Below are positions 49,801 to 60,886 of a DNA stretch of 64,000 bases, one piece after another. Under the pieces are notes generated by a model. It saw only the letters and a program-made list of their open reading frames with translations. It was not told the DNA's origin and made no database searches. The first letter of the stretch is position 1. Each line of letters begins with the position of its first letter. This stretch comes from Loxodes magnus. Its lineage: Eukaryota; Ciliophora; Karyorelictea; Loxodida; Loxodidae. Position numbers and translations under genes: made by a program. The stretch covers positions 124,001 to 188,000 of the forward strand of contig CAMPDV010000144.1 in the NCBI GenBank assembly GCA_946699065.1. Reading direction: 5' to 3'.

Positions 49801-50409
49801 TACCTATTCAAAAACTCCTGTTCCTTCAAAGTAATTGTCTACAAATTCTCCTTCATATTTATCTCCATTTGCATATCATAAAGTTCCTTTTCCTTGCTTT
49901 AAACCATTTTTAAATTATCCTTCAAATTATTCACCATTTTTGTATACAAAAAATCCTTAACCAGAATACGGAAAATCTTTATATCATGTACCTTCATAAT
50001 TTTTTTATTTTTTAAAGTTTTAAATTCCTTAAACTTCTTTTTGGATATAGTTCCATTAATTTTCATACTAATCTCCACTTTTATTCTTGAATTTTCATTA
50101 TCCATTTTTGAGATCATTCTACCAATATTCATCATAAGCATCACTAATACTATAAATCAAAATTCCTTTTCCTTCTCTTTTGTCTTCCTTTCATTTACCT
50201 TCATATAAGTCTCCATTTTTATATTAATAGATTCCATATCCATGCTTTAGATCATTTAGTCACTATCCATCATATATATCCCCTTTCGCGTAATAAAATA
50301 TTCCTTTACCTTATTTTTTATCTTGTACATATTATCCTTCATATTTATCTCCATTGCTAAAAATAACCTCCTTATATTGAGTTTAAAGAAGCACTTGAGC
50401 ACCTCTCAT
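46864..50409 (-). CDS. MORN-repeat / F-box-like / LRR fusion protein
   Basis: One frame of 1182 codons from ATG 50409 to TGA 46864-46866. Residues about 15-630 are about 25 MORN repeats of roughly 23 residues (NGDKYEGEWKEGKKEGKGI pattern). The repeat Trp is TGA in most repeats and TGG in a few (DGEWKNNKYHG). A helical linker with many Lys/Gln leads to an F-box-like block (SISNLQQVNKYFYYYP) and then LRRs to the end (NLKSLVLQGQLSDNNLYCLQ; RLKILDLSQSEINPLTLQ). An ATG at 48462 (MSSVDRVFSNQFIMNEI) could start a separate LRR gene. However, it is in the same frame as the MORN part, and no TGA lies between other than one that fits a MORN Trp. Fusion is the simpler reading. MORN repeats often bind membranes or act as scaffolds (family knowledge). 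Confidence 0.8.
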
Positions 50410-50781
50410 TTTTATATAATATGTAAATCAAACTCTATAAATAGTTAATTTGCATAGTTATCGTTTTTATAACGTTTTCCTAAATAAATTATATTGTAAA
50501 CCTAAATTCTTTTCATACTGCTATTTCCTCATAAATCTAAAGTAATTTTTTAAATTTATCACTTTTTATTTAATTTATTAAAGCTATGTATCATAGTTTT
50601 ACAGCTTTTATTTCTTTTTAAACTAAAAGAAATTAAAATTTATTACTTTAGTTACTAAACTAATTTAACATTCCAATTCTGATATTTTAAACCTAGAATA
50701 ACTATTTTCTCTTTAAAGAAGTGATGGCTATATAAATTATAATGCTACTGTTTATTTAAAAGCTTTTAAAATTCTAAATTT
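50410..50781. promoter_or_regulatory. Divergent intergenic region
   Basis: 372 bp between the ATG of the MORN/LRR gene (minus) and the ATG of the next plus-strand gene. It presumably carries promoters for both; no motif identified. Confidence 0.35.
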
Positions 50782-51670
50782 ATGAAATATTTAGTTCCTT
50801 TACTCAATAAACTTTTATCAAGTCAATAGCTAGAAAAAGGTAGAAGGCCGTTAGAGAATATTTAAGCATTATAAGCAAAACTGGTTTTTAAGATTTATAG
50901 ATAGTAATAAGATACATAATATAAACGAAAAAGTTGCTAGTTTGCATAGATTAAATAAATTATTTTTAACCTTAATATTACAATATAGGTTAGGAGATTA
51001 TTTAATAAAAGCTATTAGAAAATTAAAGAAACTCTCAATTATTTAATAAATAGATAAAAAGTAAGAGTGAAGAAGAGAGAAAAGAATTTATCAGAAGCGC
51101 ATAGAATAAAGAACAAAGAATGAGAAGAATTTAGAAGGAAAGTTACAAAGTAAACTGAGAATCCTAACTCTGAAATAAAACCGTACAAATAGGAGTTTGC
51201 TTTATAGTAAGAAGACTCTGATTTTTACATATGAATATTTGAATGTAATAACTTATTTAAATATCATTTAACTTATTAGAAGAAATTTAAAAAGTAAAAG
51301 AAAGAAAATTATGTAGCATTAAATAAGACAAGAAGAAGCTATATCAAAAGATTTTAGATTTAAGAGTTCTATATTATAATTAAATATGCAAAATTAAAAT
51401 GATCTAATAAATACTAGATATATTAAAAATTAAACTGCTGTGCTTTAGATTATAGTTAAGTTAAGAAATGATGAGAATTTAATAGAATAATAACTTCTAC
51501 TAAGGGATAGATTTATTAATTTATTTAAAAAACTACATTATAATAATTTATTTTAATACGTCATTATTTCTATTTAGTTCTCTATTTTGAGCATCTTAGT
51601 TTGAATTTAATACTTACTAATTAATATCTTTTTGGTCTATTTTATTTATTTTTTAATTTTAAATTAATGA
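50782..51670 (+). CDS. Protein with two C-terminal membrane segments, possibly SNARE-like
   Basis: ATG 50782 starts MKYLVPLLNKLLSSQQLEKG and continues RRPLENIQALQAKLVFKIYR in one frame to about 51240. The C-terminal part is in another frame and ends at TGA 51668-51670: QIRQEEAISKDFRFKSSILQ, NQTAVLQIIVKLRNDENLIE, then hydrophobic YVIISIQFSILSILVWIQYL and FLVYFIYFLILN. A small intron of length 1 mod 3 between about 51240 and 51310 would join them; I could not fix its position. The helix followed by a membrane end recalls USE1/Sec20-type SNAREs, but this is weak. Coding status is fairly likely, identity is not. Confidence 0.4.
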
Positions 51671-52444
51671 TAAAATTATAAATAAATCTAGTTAAAAAAA
51701 GAATATTAAATAAAATAAAGAAAGATAGAAATATTGATAAAGCTAAAACTTAAATGAATCAATATAACTGGAGAGAATTGGATAAAGCAGACAATAAAAT
51801 AAATAAATAATAACTAATAAAGTTAAAATATTTTTAGTACTTCTATCAATTTGTTACATCATAACTTTAATATTTTAACATAACAATAACTCCTGAAAAA
51901 GTTATTAAAGCCTTCTATTCTGATTTTTAATATTTAGATTTTAAAAGTTTCAAAAATATTAATTTTATACAAAATATTAAATAAATTTGAAAACAAGCTC
52001 TAAATATAATTAGTTTAACTTATTTAATAGTAAAAAAGATATAATCAATAAGCATCTATATAGCTTAAAAAGCAAATAAGTTGTTTATATAAAAGTTTAC
52101 AATCCAGTAGATTTACATTATAAATTAATTAATTCTTATAAAATCTTTAAAATCATAAATTTTCCAAAATCAATTAAGCAAAATATTTTAGAAAGTTTTT
52201 ATTAATCTTAAAAAAAATAAATTTTAAGCTTAAAGAACAAATTTTATTAAGAATTAATTTCTAAATAAAATAAAATCTTATTTATTTCTTATTTATAGAA
52301 AGTATCATTACAAAATAAATTTTTGAGGAAAAAATTGAAAATTTTTATCTTTTAACTTTTAAAAAATTTCTTAGTGAATTATAAAATTAATAGCTAATAT
52401 TTTTACTTTTATTGGAAAATAGTTTTATCTTATAATTAAAAATT
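51671..52444. other. AT-rich region
   Basis: A/T-rich. No feature recognised. Confidence 0.45.
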
Positions 52445-52865
52445 TAATAATAAATAAATATTATTATAGAACGCGTAGCACCTCGTTGGCGCGCAGTTCT
52501 TTCAGTATTAATATTTAATATTAAAAGTGTTTCAAAAGCTTGATATCATTCTATTCGTCCAAAGAGTCACTTCATCTTCTCCAAATAGGGATTCTTCTTA
52601 TTAAAGATTATTCTTAAATCTTGAATCAAATGCTCCGGTCTTCTTGAATAAGGTCCAAATAGGAATTAGTTATTAAGTCATTAAGACCCTTCAGGCAAAC
52701 TTTCATACTGCTAGAGAGAACCCTCGGGATAAGTTAGGCATGTTTCAACGGAACTTATCCATCCTTCCTTGTGGTGGCATCTAGTGCGAGATTACTCGCA
52801 ATGCAGTATACACTGTACCAGATTACCTACTAGTTTGGCTGACGCGGCCGACATCCATTTTATAT
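52445..52865 (-). mobile_element. Hairpin-tail SINE-like repeat, family A, copy 2
   Basis: Full-length copy: 5' AAAATGGATGTCGGCCGCG (ATG 52858), 3' hairpin 52468-52500, ATTT-type tail. It retains the 8 extra bases seen in copy 1 (GCAGTATGAAAGTTTGACTG). The GGATAAGTT / AACTTATCC stem is perfect here. Confidence 0.75.
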
Positions 52866-53169
52866 TATAAAATATTAATTACAGTCTCATATATTTAAAG
52901 TTATATTAAAGCTTAGAAATAAAAATAGCATATTTAATTTAGAGCCTTTTATATTTACCCATTAATTAGAATTGATCTTAATATGTTTCAATATAATTTT
53001 AATAATCAATGTTATATTAGAATTTACTTAAGATTTTTACTAATCCTGCTTAAAATTAGTGATTTAATCCTTTTTTCATAGAACTGCTTTATATAAATAA
53101 ATATTATATTATAAATAAAGAAAATCTAATTTTATCTATTTTTATTACTCTAATTCTCATAAAATAGCA
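52866..53169. other. AT-rich spacer
   Basis: A/T-rich DNA between the repeat and the pseudogene. Nothing seen. Confidence 0.4.
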
Positions 53170-54990
53170 ATGGCAGAGAATCAAGAAATTTAACTAAGTG
53201 GCTTAAAATAATTAGCTAGACTTGGAGTAGTTAAAGAAATTCATTTTGAATAGATAAGATAAAATAATAAAATATTAAGGAGAAAGTAATTAAATTTATA
53301 AAAATAGGCTTTATGATAACCAGTAACCATGCAAGTTTTAAAAAGTAAAGAGAAAATTATTAAATCCTCAGAAGGACAAAAAATCATGCAAAGCTTAACC
53401 ATCCTAATATTCTTAATCTTTATTGATACTGCTTTCATAACAATAAATTATATTCAGTTTCTCTTCTTTAGAGTATAGGATCGTTAGAAGATTGCATACA
53501 TGAGATAAATTAAATTTAAGAAAAAGAAAAATTAATTCTCAAATATACTAATTGATATAGCAAAAGAAATATAATAGCAGTATTCAAAGTAAATAACTCT
53601 TAGAGATTTAAAACCAAAAATATAATGCTAGATAATAATTTAATACAAAAATTTGCTATTTTGATATTTCAATAAAATTTGGATAAAATAGCCCTTTTAC
53701 AGTACAAAATAAAGGCTACTGTGCTCCTGATTTAGATTTAAATCCTCCTTAAATATCTGAAAAAAATGATATTTATATTTATGGAAAAATAGCAAATTTA
53801 TTATTTTAAAACATTAAAAGAATAATAAATCGAAGAATTTTAGGATAATAAAAATTTATTGATAAATTTTCTCTCCTTACAAATATTAAAATATTGTATA
53901 AATTATGAATCAGGATAAAGACCTTCTGCAAATTAAATTTTAGATAGATTAAACAATATAAAATAGAAATTTTTGGAAAAGTTTAAATTATTCCTCGTTA
54001 AAAAAACGAAAAAAACAGTAAGATACAAGTAATAAACTACATAACTTTTTGTATGATTTTATATAATTTTCCTTTATTTTTTAATTCATACTAATTATGA
54101 TTTAACTATACTAAACTAAATAACCAGCTTTTAAGCATGATAATAAGTGGTGAACATTATGAAGTTAGAAGCAATCAAAATAACTTTGATAATTAATTTG
54201 ATTATACTTTAATATTTTTGAACTCAATTGGAATAACTAATTTTTATAAACTTTCAATAGTTCTATTGAATTAAAATAAAAATTTTATGGAAACAAGAGT
54301 TATATTAAAATAGGTCAAAAATTCCATAGTGACTATTAACATTTCAAAAGTAAAAAGAGTGATTGAGAGTATAAAAAAAGATGAGAAAGAATATATTAAA
54401 GCTAAAGAAAAACATTACAGACTAGAATAAGTATATACATGTATTATTAACATGATCCATGCTTATTTGACAAGGAAAAAAGCAGATGCATAATTAGAGA
54501 TAGATTTGTTAAATTTTATATACTATGAAATAAGTGAACTAATTTAACAATTTCATTTCCATAAGAATATAGACTTGGCGGTATATAAGCAGTTAATGAT
54601 ATTTTAGACTCTTTTTAAAATAAAAAACATTATAGAGATATTAATTTTTTTAATACTCCTTAATTTCCTATTTAAGAGCATAAATGAATCTTTAACAAAG
54701 ATTATAAATAAATAAATAAATTTGATTATAGAGCGCGTAGCACCTCGTTGGTGCGCAGCTCTTTAATAATAAAATTCCTTTAGCTAATCGATGTGTAGAA
54801 TTTGAACTCCTATAGGTGGACCCATTTACTACTTAGAAACTGATAATTGAAATTTCACTGTTAAGTTGAGAAGAGTATTGCTAAGAAACTGGATCTAATA
54901 TAATGAAGAAAGGCTATAGTTCTATTTTGATTATAAATATTTTCAGAAAAATATGAAAAGAAGTAGCTAAAACTAAAAGTAATGAGTAGA
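53170..54990 (+). pseudogene. Decayed paralogue of the receptor-like pseudokinase
   Basis: ATG 53170 starts MAENQEIQLSGLKQLARLGV, aligning with MAASQKANISDLKNLAKLGL of the gene at 25537-27258. Kinase-like pieces then appear in several frames: QGESNQIYKNRLYDNQ at the P-loop, NHPNILNLYWYCFHNNKLYS, RDLKPKNIMLDNN (53600-53640), GYCAPDLD. The ectodomain aligns too: LWKQELYQNRSKIPQWLLTF (about 54290) and IWTPIGGPIYYLETD (about 54810). At least three frame changes occur along the length, more than tiny introns easily explain. A 33-nt hairpin plus tail (54700-54766) interrupts the C-terminal part. This copy keeps Asp in the catalytic loop where its sister has Asn. It ends near TGA at NQKQ-TGA, the same column as its sister's stop. 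Confidence 0.75.
54700..54766 (-). mobile_element. Bare hairpin-tail insertion inside the pseudogene
   Basis: Only hairpin (54730-54762), ATAATC and (ATTT)n tail, in minus sense, interrupting sequence that is continuous in the sister kinase gene (between the FPIQ..KW region and NRC..WTP). It is an extreme 5'-truncated copy. The comparison with the intact paralogue gives an empty-site reference. Confidence 0.75.
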
Positions 54991-55811
54991 TTAAAAATTT
55001 AAATAAAAATAAATAATATTCATATTTAAAAAAATAAAGCTTTTAAACTTTTTCCATCTATTATTTTTGAGTCAGCAAAGGTTATTTCTAACTTAAACTC
55101 AAACATAGCACTCTCCTTACAAGAATAGTAAAAGCCATTAAATTATATTCAAATTTCAAGATCTATCAAATCAATATAATATTAAAGTCATATTTTCGTA
55201 TGTGAAATTATTAAAAAACGAGTTCTTAAACTTATTTTATTATTTAAAAAAGAATAAGAGAAAAACTGTGCTGATACGATAAAGAATTGAATATTTGATA
55301 GTTGATAGCTGTTTAATAAAACATAATTAATAAGAGTAAAAATCAAAAGCATAACTTTTTCTGGCTTAATTAATCAGAATAATTTTCTCTCAAATTCTTT
55401 AAATTAATTTAATCTTAATCTCAAATATACAGATTTATATTAAAACTTATAGATCATAAGTAAATTTAAGCAAATGTATAAATAAAATAAGCTTATATTT
55501 AAATTAGATAAAAGGAGAATATTTTAGAGAAGAAATTAATTATTAAGGTATTTTTTAAAAGTAAAGAAGCTTTTGTTAGCTTTATTCATAAACTATCATA
55601 AGACAGTATTTATAAGCAACCTTCCTTTAATTATTTATCTATTTTTTATATTAACTATAAACTATTTCTTTTTAAGACATATACTTATAAAATTATCTTT
55701 AGAGTATTTTTTAATTAAAGGATAAAATATATAATAAAACTAAATAAATTAAATAATTTAAATTTATAAATTAGTTTATTAATTTTTAGATATTATTATT
55801 ATATAATATAT
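54991..55811. other. AT-rich region
   Basis: A/T-rich. No feature recognised. Confidence 0.45.
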
Positions 55812-57615
55812 ATAAAATGGCTTCTAAGTAATAACACAACTTTGAACAAATCATTTAAACAGGAAAATTCTCTAAAAAATAAAAAGCGAAATAATTACAA
55901 TGAGTGAAAGTGAGAAATATGATTGATTTGACGAACATTAACCACTTGGAAATCCAGAATTAAAAAAACTTCCGACAAAAACTCAAATAGAAATATTATC
56001 TAAGTCATTAAAAGAGTTTATGTTCAAAAATAGATACCTCACTGATAAAGTTGAAAAATTAGAAAAATTAATAACATCTTTGTTTGAGAAACAATTTTAA
56101 TCATCATAAGAAATAGAAAATAAACTGGAACAAAGAATTCTTTAAATTTAATAATAAACTCAAATCACGCCATTTTCGTTTAAGCAGAATTAATCAGATC
56201 CTATGGAAATAGAAAATGAAGCCTCAAATTAAAATAAATAGTAAATTTAAATTAAATAATTGTTACAGGAATAATAGTCTAAAAGAAGAATAAAATATTA
56301 CGTGTGCAATAAATAACACCAATGAAAATACTGTTATTAACTAAGCGAAATTTAAAGAAAGAATAAATAAGATATTTTTAGAAAACTATTTAGGATATAT
56401 CCAACATAAAGCGGAAGAATTTATAGAAAAAAATACTTTAATTCAAATCTTAATCCTTGGAGAAATAATTAGGAACGCTAAGTGCAAGGCTAAAACTATT
56501 CAGAATATTAAAGGATGGTGCACTAATGAAGTGTTACACCGCCTAACTAAGCCTAGTAGGAATTCATGACAAACTAATGGAGATAAGCTGATAGAATAGG
56601 TCAGATGACTGACTACTAAGGTTTTAACAAAATTTTTTAACTTTTATAGGACTATATAAGTCTTATATTCATGTTTCATTTATAGAGAAAATATCTAAAT
56701 CACTATCAATTATAAAAGATTATAAAGTAAATTATTTACTGCCAATCGAATTTATATTAAAATGCCCAATTTTTTATTATTTTTGTGCTCAAGATCCTCC
56801 AAGTGATCCTCCATTATAACTACATATTTATTTTATCCCTTTTTATCAACATAAATATGTACTAATTCTTTTCTGATTTCAGTGTGTTATGGTAAAATTA
56901 GGTTAGAATGTAAATTACCTGAGTTGTATATTCCTCTAACAACTTTTTGTCTATTACTATTTAATTTTTTGTACTATCTACTGTACCTTATGTTAATTCT
57001 TTATTTATTGTTTAAATATCTTCCTTGTATATTTTTCATTTCGTATCTATTTCTTCTTCATATTCCTTATTTAATAAAATTTTAAATTTAAGAAGCCATT
57101 AAGTTGAATTCTCTTATTATTTTATCAGATTCTTATAAATTTAAATTCTACTACATCGAGCGCTTAGCTGGTAGAATTTAATTATTATTATATGTATATA
57201 AAATGGATGTCGACCGCGTCAGCCAAATAGTAGGTAATCTGGTGCAATATATACTGCATTGTGAGTAATCTCGTGCTAGATGCCACCACGTGGAAGGGTG
57301 GATAAGTTCCGTTGAGACATCCCTAACTTATCCCTAAGGGTTCTCTCTAGCAGTTTGACTGACGGGTCTTCTAATTAGTAACTTAATAACTAATTCTTAT
57401 TTGGACCTTATTAAAGAAGACTGAAGCATTTGACTCAAGATTTAAGAATAATTTTTAATAAGAAGATTCCCCATTTGGAGAAGCTGACATGATTCATCGG
57501 ACCTCTAGAATTTTAACAAGAAACATGAGAACACTTTTAATATTAAATATTAATATTGAAAGAACTGAGCGCCAAAGAGGTGCTACGCGCTCTATAATCA
57601 TTTTTATTTATTTAT
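55812..57615 (+). mobile_element. Composite hairpin-tail retroelement, copy 2
   Basis: It starts AAAATGGCTTCTAAG (ATG 55818). An ORF1-like frame from ATG 55900 reads MSESEKYDWFDEHQPLGNPE, a coiled coil (NRYLTDKVEKLEKLITSLFE), and a partial knuckle CNKQHQWKYC at 56305-56334. Then comes KLFRIYPTQSGRIYRKKYFN, a basic motif shared after the knuckle with the elements at 61872 (LFKIYSTPNKRLYKKRI) and 59854 (FFPSGNGKICKKKILNS). A 550-bp stretch precedes an internal family A module (ATGGATGTCGACCGCG at about 57203) with hairpin 57561-57593 and ATTT tail. It mirrors 43898-45700. Its tail ends only a few bases from the stop codon of the convergent coiled-coil gene. Confidence 0.7.
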
Positions 57616-57620
57616 CTTCT

Positions 57621-58720
57621 TCATGTTTACTCTTGAATTAACTAAAATTGTTATTAGTAGTTTGAGCTGCAATTCTGATTTAGATATTAGTTTTATAAAT
57701 CTGCTATTCTTTTTTCCAAGATTGAGTCACTTGCTTAAATAATTATATTTTTTAATTTCTTATTTTCTTAAAATAATTTCTTCTATTTTCTTAATTATTC
57801 TAGATATTTAAAATAAATTCCATATTAAGATAATGATTTATTTAGTTAATTTTTTTGTGTAATTTATATCCATAAAGTTTGCTTGAGAAAATTTTTAACT
57901 TTATTCCAATTTTTCAGTGTTAACTTCAACTTCTTAATGTAATCATTCAACTTAAATTTTCTAATCTTATTATAAATGAATATTTTAGATAATTTTATTT
58001 TCAACATTACATTTTATTTAAAGATTTTAATCTGCTTAAATTTATTTATTTTAGCTTAGTATTTCCGTTTAGGAAGAATTATCTGCTGATTATCAAAGTT
58101 TGAGATAATATTGTTTTTATATGTCTATATTACATTTTCCTATGGTTAGTAGTTATTATATATTACAATTTTTTAATTGTCCAATTTCATTATGCTTTTA
58201 AGATATAAATATTTGAAATTCCATATCTTTTTGTTATAATTCTTCTTGAAACTCCATTTTTTTTCAAATTATACTAATTTTATATTCTCAGCTGAGTATT
58301 TAAAGTTATTAGCTGTCTTTATAGTTATTAGTCTTGATTTATAAATCATTAATTTAAAATTATCAACTATTGGTTCTGTGCTTTAGCCTCCAATAATTCA
58401 AGTTCAATAGTCTTCTTTTACTAAGAGATTTCTTAATATAATTACTAAATGTATTCAAAGTTAGATAATTATTTTTATATAGCTAAAATTCTCTTTAAAT
58501 ATCTTATAAACTAGATTAAGACAAATATAAATATTCATACGAATGGCTTATTTTGAAGAATTTTAAATGATTAGTGTAGATTAACTGGATTTTTAAGGAA
58601 CTAATGATTGACTTCTAAACTACTCTTAAAATTATTTATTTAATATATTTAACTAATTTCATCAATTTATGCAGCCCAATTATTATATTGAGAAATACAA
58701 TCTGTTTAAATTCATATCTC
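57621..58720 (-). CDS. Coiled-coil protein
   Basis: Strong coiled-coil segments occur in more than one frame of the minus strand: QKKTIELELLEAKAQNQQLI, MEFQEELQQKDMEFQIFISQ, VEWLHQEVEVNTEKLEQSQK, YLEQLRKQKKLFQENKKLKN and ASDSILEKRIADLQNQYLNQ. It ends QLIQEQT-TGA at 57621-57623. Tiny introns would be needed to connect the frames; I did not place them, and the start (somewhere near 58700) is open. The stop codon lies about 6-10 bp from the tail of the composite retroelement, so the element inserted in the immediate 3' region. No other domain recognised. Confidence 0.5.
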
Positions 58721-58839
58721 TTTAGAATTATTTTGCTTTTTTTCAAAAAATAATAAATTATATTTCAACTATCGTTATTACTTTTAGTTTTTAGATTTTA
58801 GTATTTAATTTTTATAATTAATCATTAAATAACTGTTCG

Positions 58840-59860
58840 CCTTCCGGCTTAATTAAAGTTTTAAATGTATAAAATCTCCGTGTCTGCATGTTCTGTCCTT
58901 GCATTGTACTTTTTACTTTACTTCTCTTTTTTATATAATCTGAGTTGAGAATTTTTTTTTTACAGATTTTCCCATTTCCCGATGGGAAGAATTCAGTCGC
59001 TCGCTATTTCAGTTGCTATTAGTTAACATTTCTCCAGATATTCATTCTTATTTTTTTCTATTGGGAACATTTCCGCCATAAATATCAAGTGCTGTTGCAA
59101 ATATAGCATCTTTTTTTTGCTCTTGGAAATGTCAATTCTTTTCTCTATTTCTATTGGGGTTCCTTTACAAGGTTTCTACAGGTTTTCTTCTATTAATTGG
59201 AGTCTCGAATCTAACTTTACTCAGTTTTTCTCGTCTTGCTCTTGCATTATTCAAATATCATTCTCTAAGCTTGCAATTTGCTCATAAACTCCGAATTTAG
59301 CTCTTCGGTCTACCATATGGACTTCATCATCTTCATGATTTATAAAACCCTGACTTAATATAAATATTTCTTCCTTCTGGGAGTTTAATTCCTCTTCGAG
59401 TTTTTTTATGTTTTTAATAAGCTGATGAATCAGCTGTTTTATCTACTAAGAGTCCATTTGTTCTATTTCCATATTGTCTAAATCAAAGGTAATAGGATCT
59501 ATGCTGAATTATCTTACTTTACCTTCTTCGTTTATTTTTTATTTTTCGTTATTATTTTTATCGATTCCGTTGAGTGGTCTCTTTTTCAGTTTTCAATGGA
59601 GGTGTTGAGAGCTGTGTTAACTTTTCTGTTCTGAATTTTTATCTCAGTTCTTACTTGTCCATTGATGGAAGAGATCCGCTTAATTTTAATTTGTAGGAGC
59701 TAGTATTTTTTATAAGTTCTTCTAATCTATTAGATAGTTCTGGCTATTTTTATTAAGAATAGCGTTAAGTTTGAAAGACGTGGTGAGAATATGTGCTTAT
59801 AGTTTTCTCTTGTTATGAGGAGGTGGTAAAAAAGCCCTTCTTGAAGACATCCATTTTATA
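58840..59860 (-). mobile_element. Retroelement ORF1 with zinc knuckle
   Basis: In minus sense it starts AAAATGGATGTCTTC (ATG 59854): MDVFKKGFFTTSSQQEKTIS, close to MVSFKKGFYTTSS at 13945. A Gln/Lys-rich stretch is followed by a coiled coil (QQIKQLIHQLIKNIKKLEEE; YEQIASLENDIWIMQEQDEK) and a knuckle at 59067-59108, CYICNSTWYLWRKC (CX2CX4YX4C). Then comes FFPSGNGKICKKKILNSD, shared with two other elements. The parts are not all in one frame, so this copy carries about two or more breaks. No hairpin tail is visible at its 3' end near 58840. Confidence 0.6.
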
Positions 59861-60455
59861 GTTCAGTTATAATAATAGTAGTATTATCAAAATAAAAGGT
59901 TATAAATAGATTTAGGAGCTAAGCTAATCTAATAAAATTGAATTTAAGACTTTCTAAAGCATATTTAAATTAGAATAAATAGTCTAAAATAATAAAAGGG
60001 AATTTAACAAGAAAAAAATAATTTAGAATATTTATTTATCATTTTAACTAAAAATTATATCTCTTTAAAAATAATATTATAATTAATAATATAATTATAA
60101 TTTATAAGCATTTCTATAGCATAAAAGGTTATTAAATCATGTAATAAGGCTAATTCTTTTTATCAAAATTTGAAAACACTTAAATAAATTAAAAACTTAT
60201 TTAATCTCTTTTTAGTTCAAGTTTCACTATAATATTGTAAATTTTTTTTCATTTATGTATATTAAAAAATAATTAAAGCTTTTAGATGGTTTTCCATCTT
60301 TTATTATGTATTATAAGCTAATAACAGTAATTATATCTTAATTATCTAGCATTCTCTAAGCAAAATTATTTCTTGTTTTTCGTTTGCATTTATTTCTACT
60401 AAAATAAATTAATATTTTGAAGTAGCTTCCTTCTATATATTTTCCATCAAACTTT
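59861..60455. other. AT-rich region
   Basis: A/T-rich. No feature recognised. Confidence 0.45.
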
Positions 60456-60457
60456 CG

Positions 60458-60886
60458 AAAATTTTTACATAAATAAATAAAAATGATTATAGAGCACGTA
60501 ACACCTCGTTGGCACGCAGCTCTTTCAGTATTAATATTTAATATTAAAAGTGTTCTCAAAAGCTTGATATCATTCTATTCGTCAAATGAGTCACGTCTGC
60601 TTCTCCAAATGGGGAATCTTCTTATTAAAAATTATTCTTAAATCTTGAGTCAAATGCTTCAGTCTTCTTTAATAAGGTTCAAATAAGAATTAGTTATTAA
60701 GTTACTAATTAGAAGGCCCATCAGTCAAACTGCTAGAGAGAACCCTTGGGATAAGTTAGGGATGTCTCAACGGAACTTATCCACCCTTCCCCGTGGTGGC
60801 ATCTATTGCGAGATTACTCGCAATGCAGTATACACTGTACCAGATTACCTACTAGTTTTTCTGAAGTGGCCAACATCCATTTTATA
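60458..60886 (-). mobile_element. Hairpin-tail SINE-like repeat, family A, copy 3
   Basis: 5' AAAATGGATGTTGG (ATG 60880), 3' hairpin 60491-60523, tail of ATTT units. It shares with the composite copies the form lacking 8 bases (GCAGTTTGACTGA), defining a subfamily distinct from copies 1 and 2. Confidence 0.75.

Noticed and set aside
49111-50144. Several short standard-code open stretches on both strands
   Set aside because: They are shadows of the MORN repeats of the 46864-50409 gene in other frames.
51310-51480. Homeodomain-like reading (RRSYIKRFQIQEFYI...YSQVKKWWEFNR)
   Set aside because: Conserved columns are partly present, but Asn51 is Phe, and a competing frame over the same bases has better codon periodicity, ends in TGA and has membrane segments.
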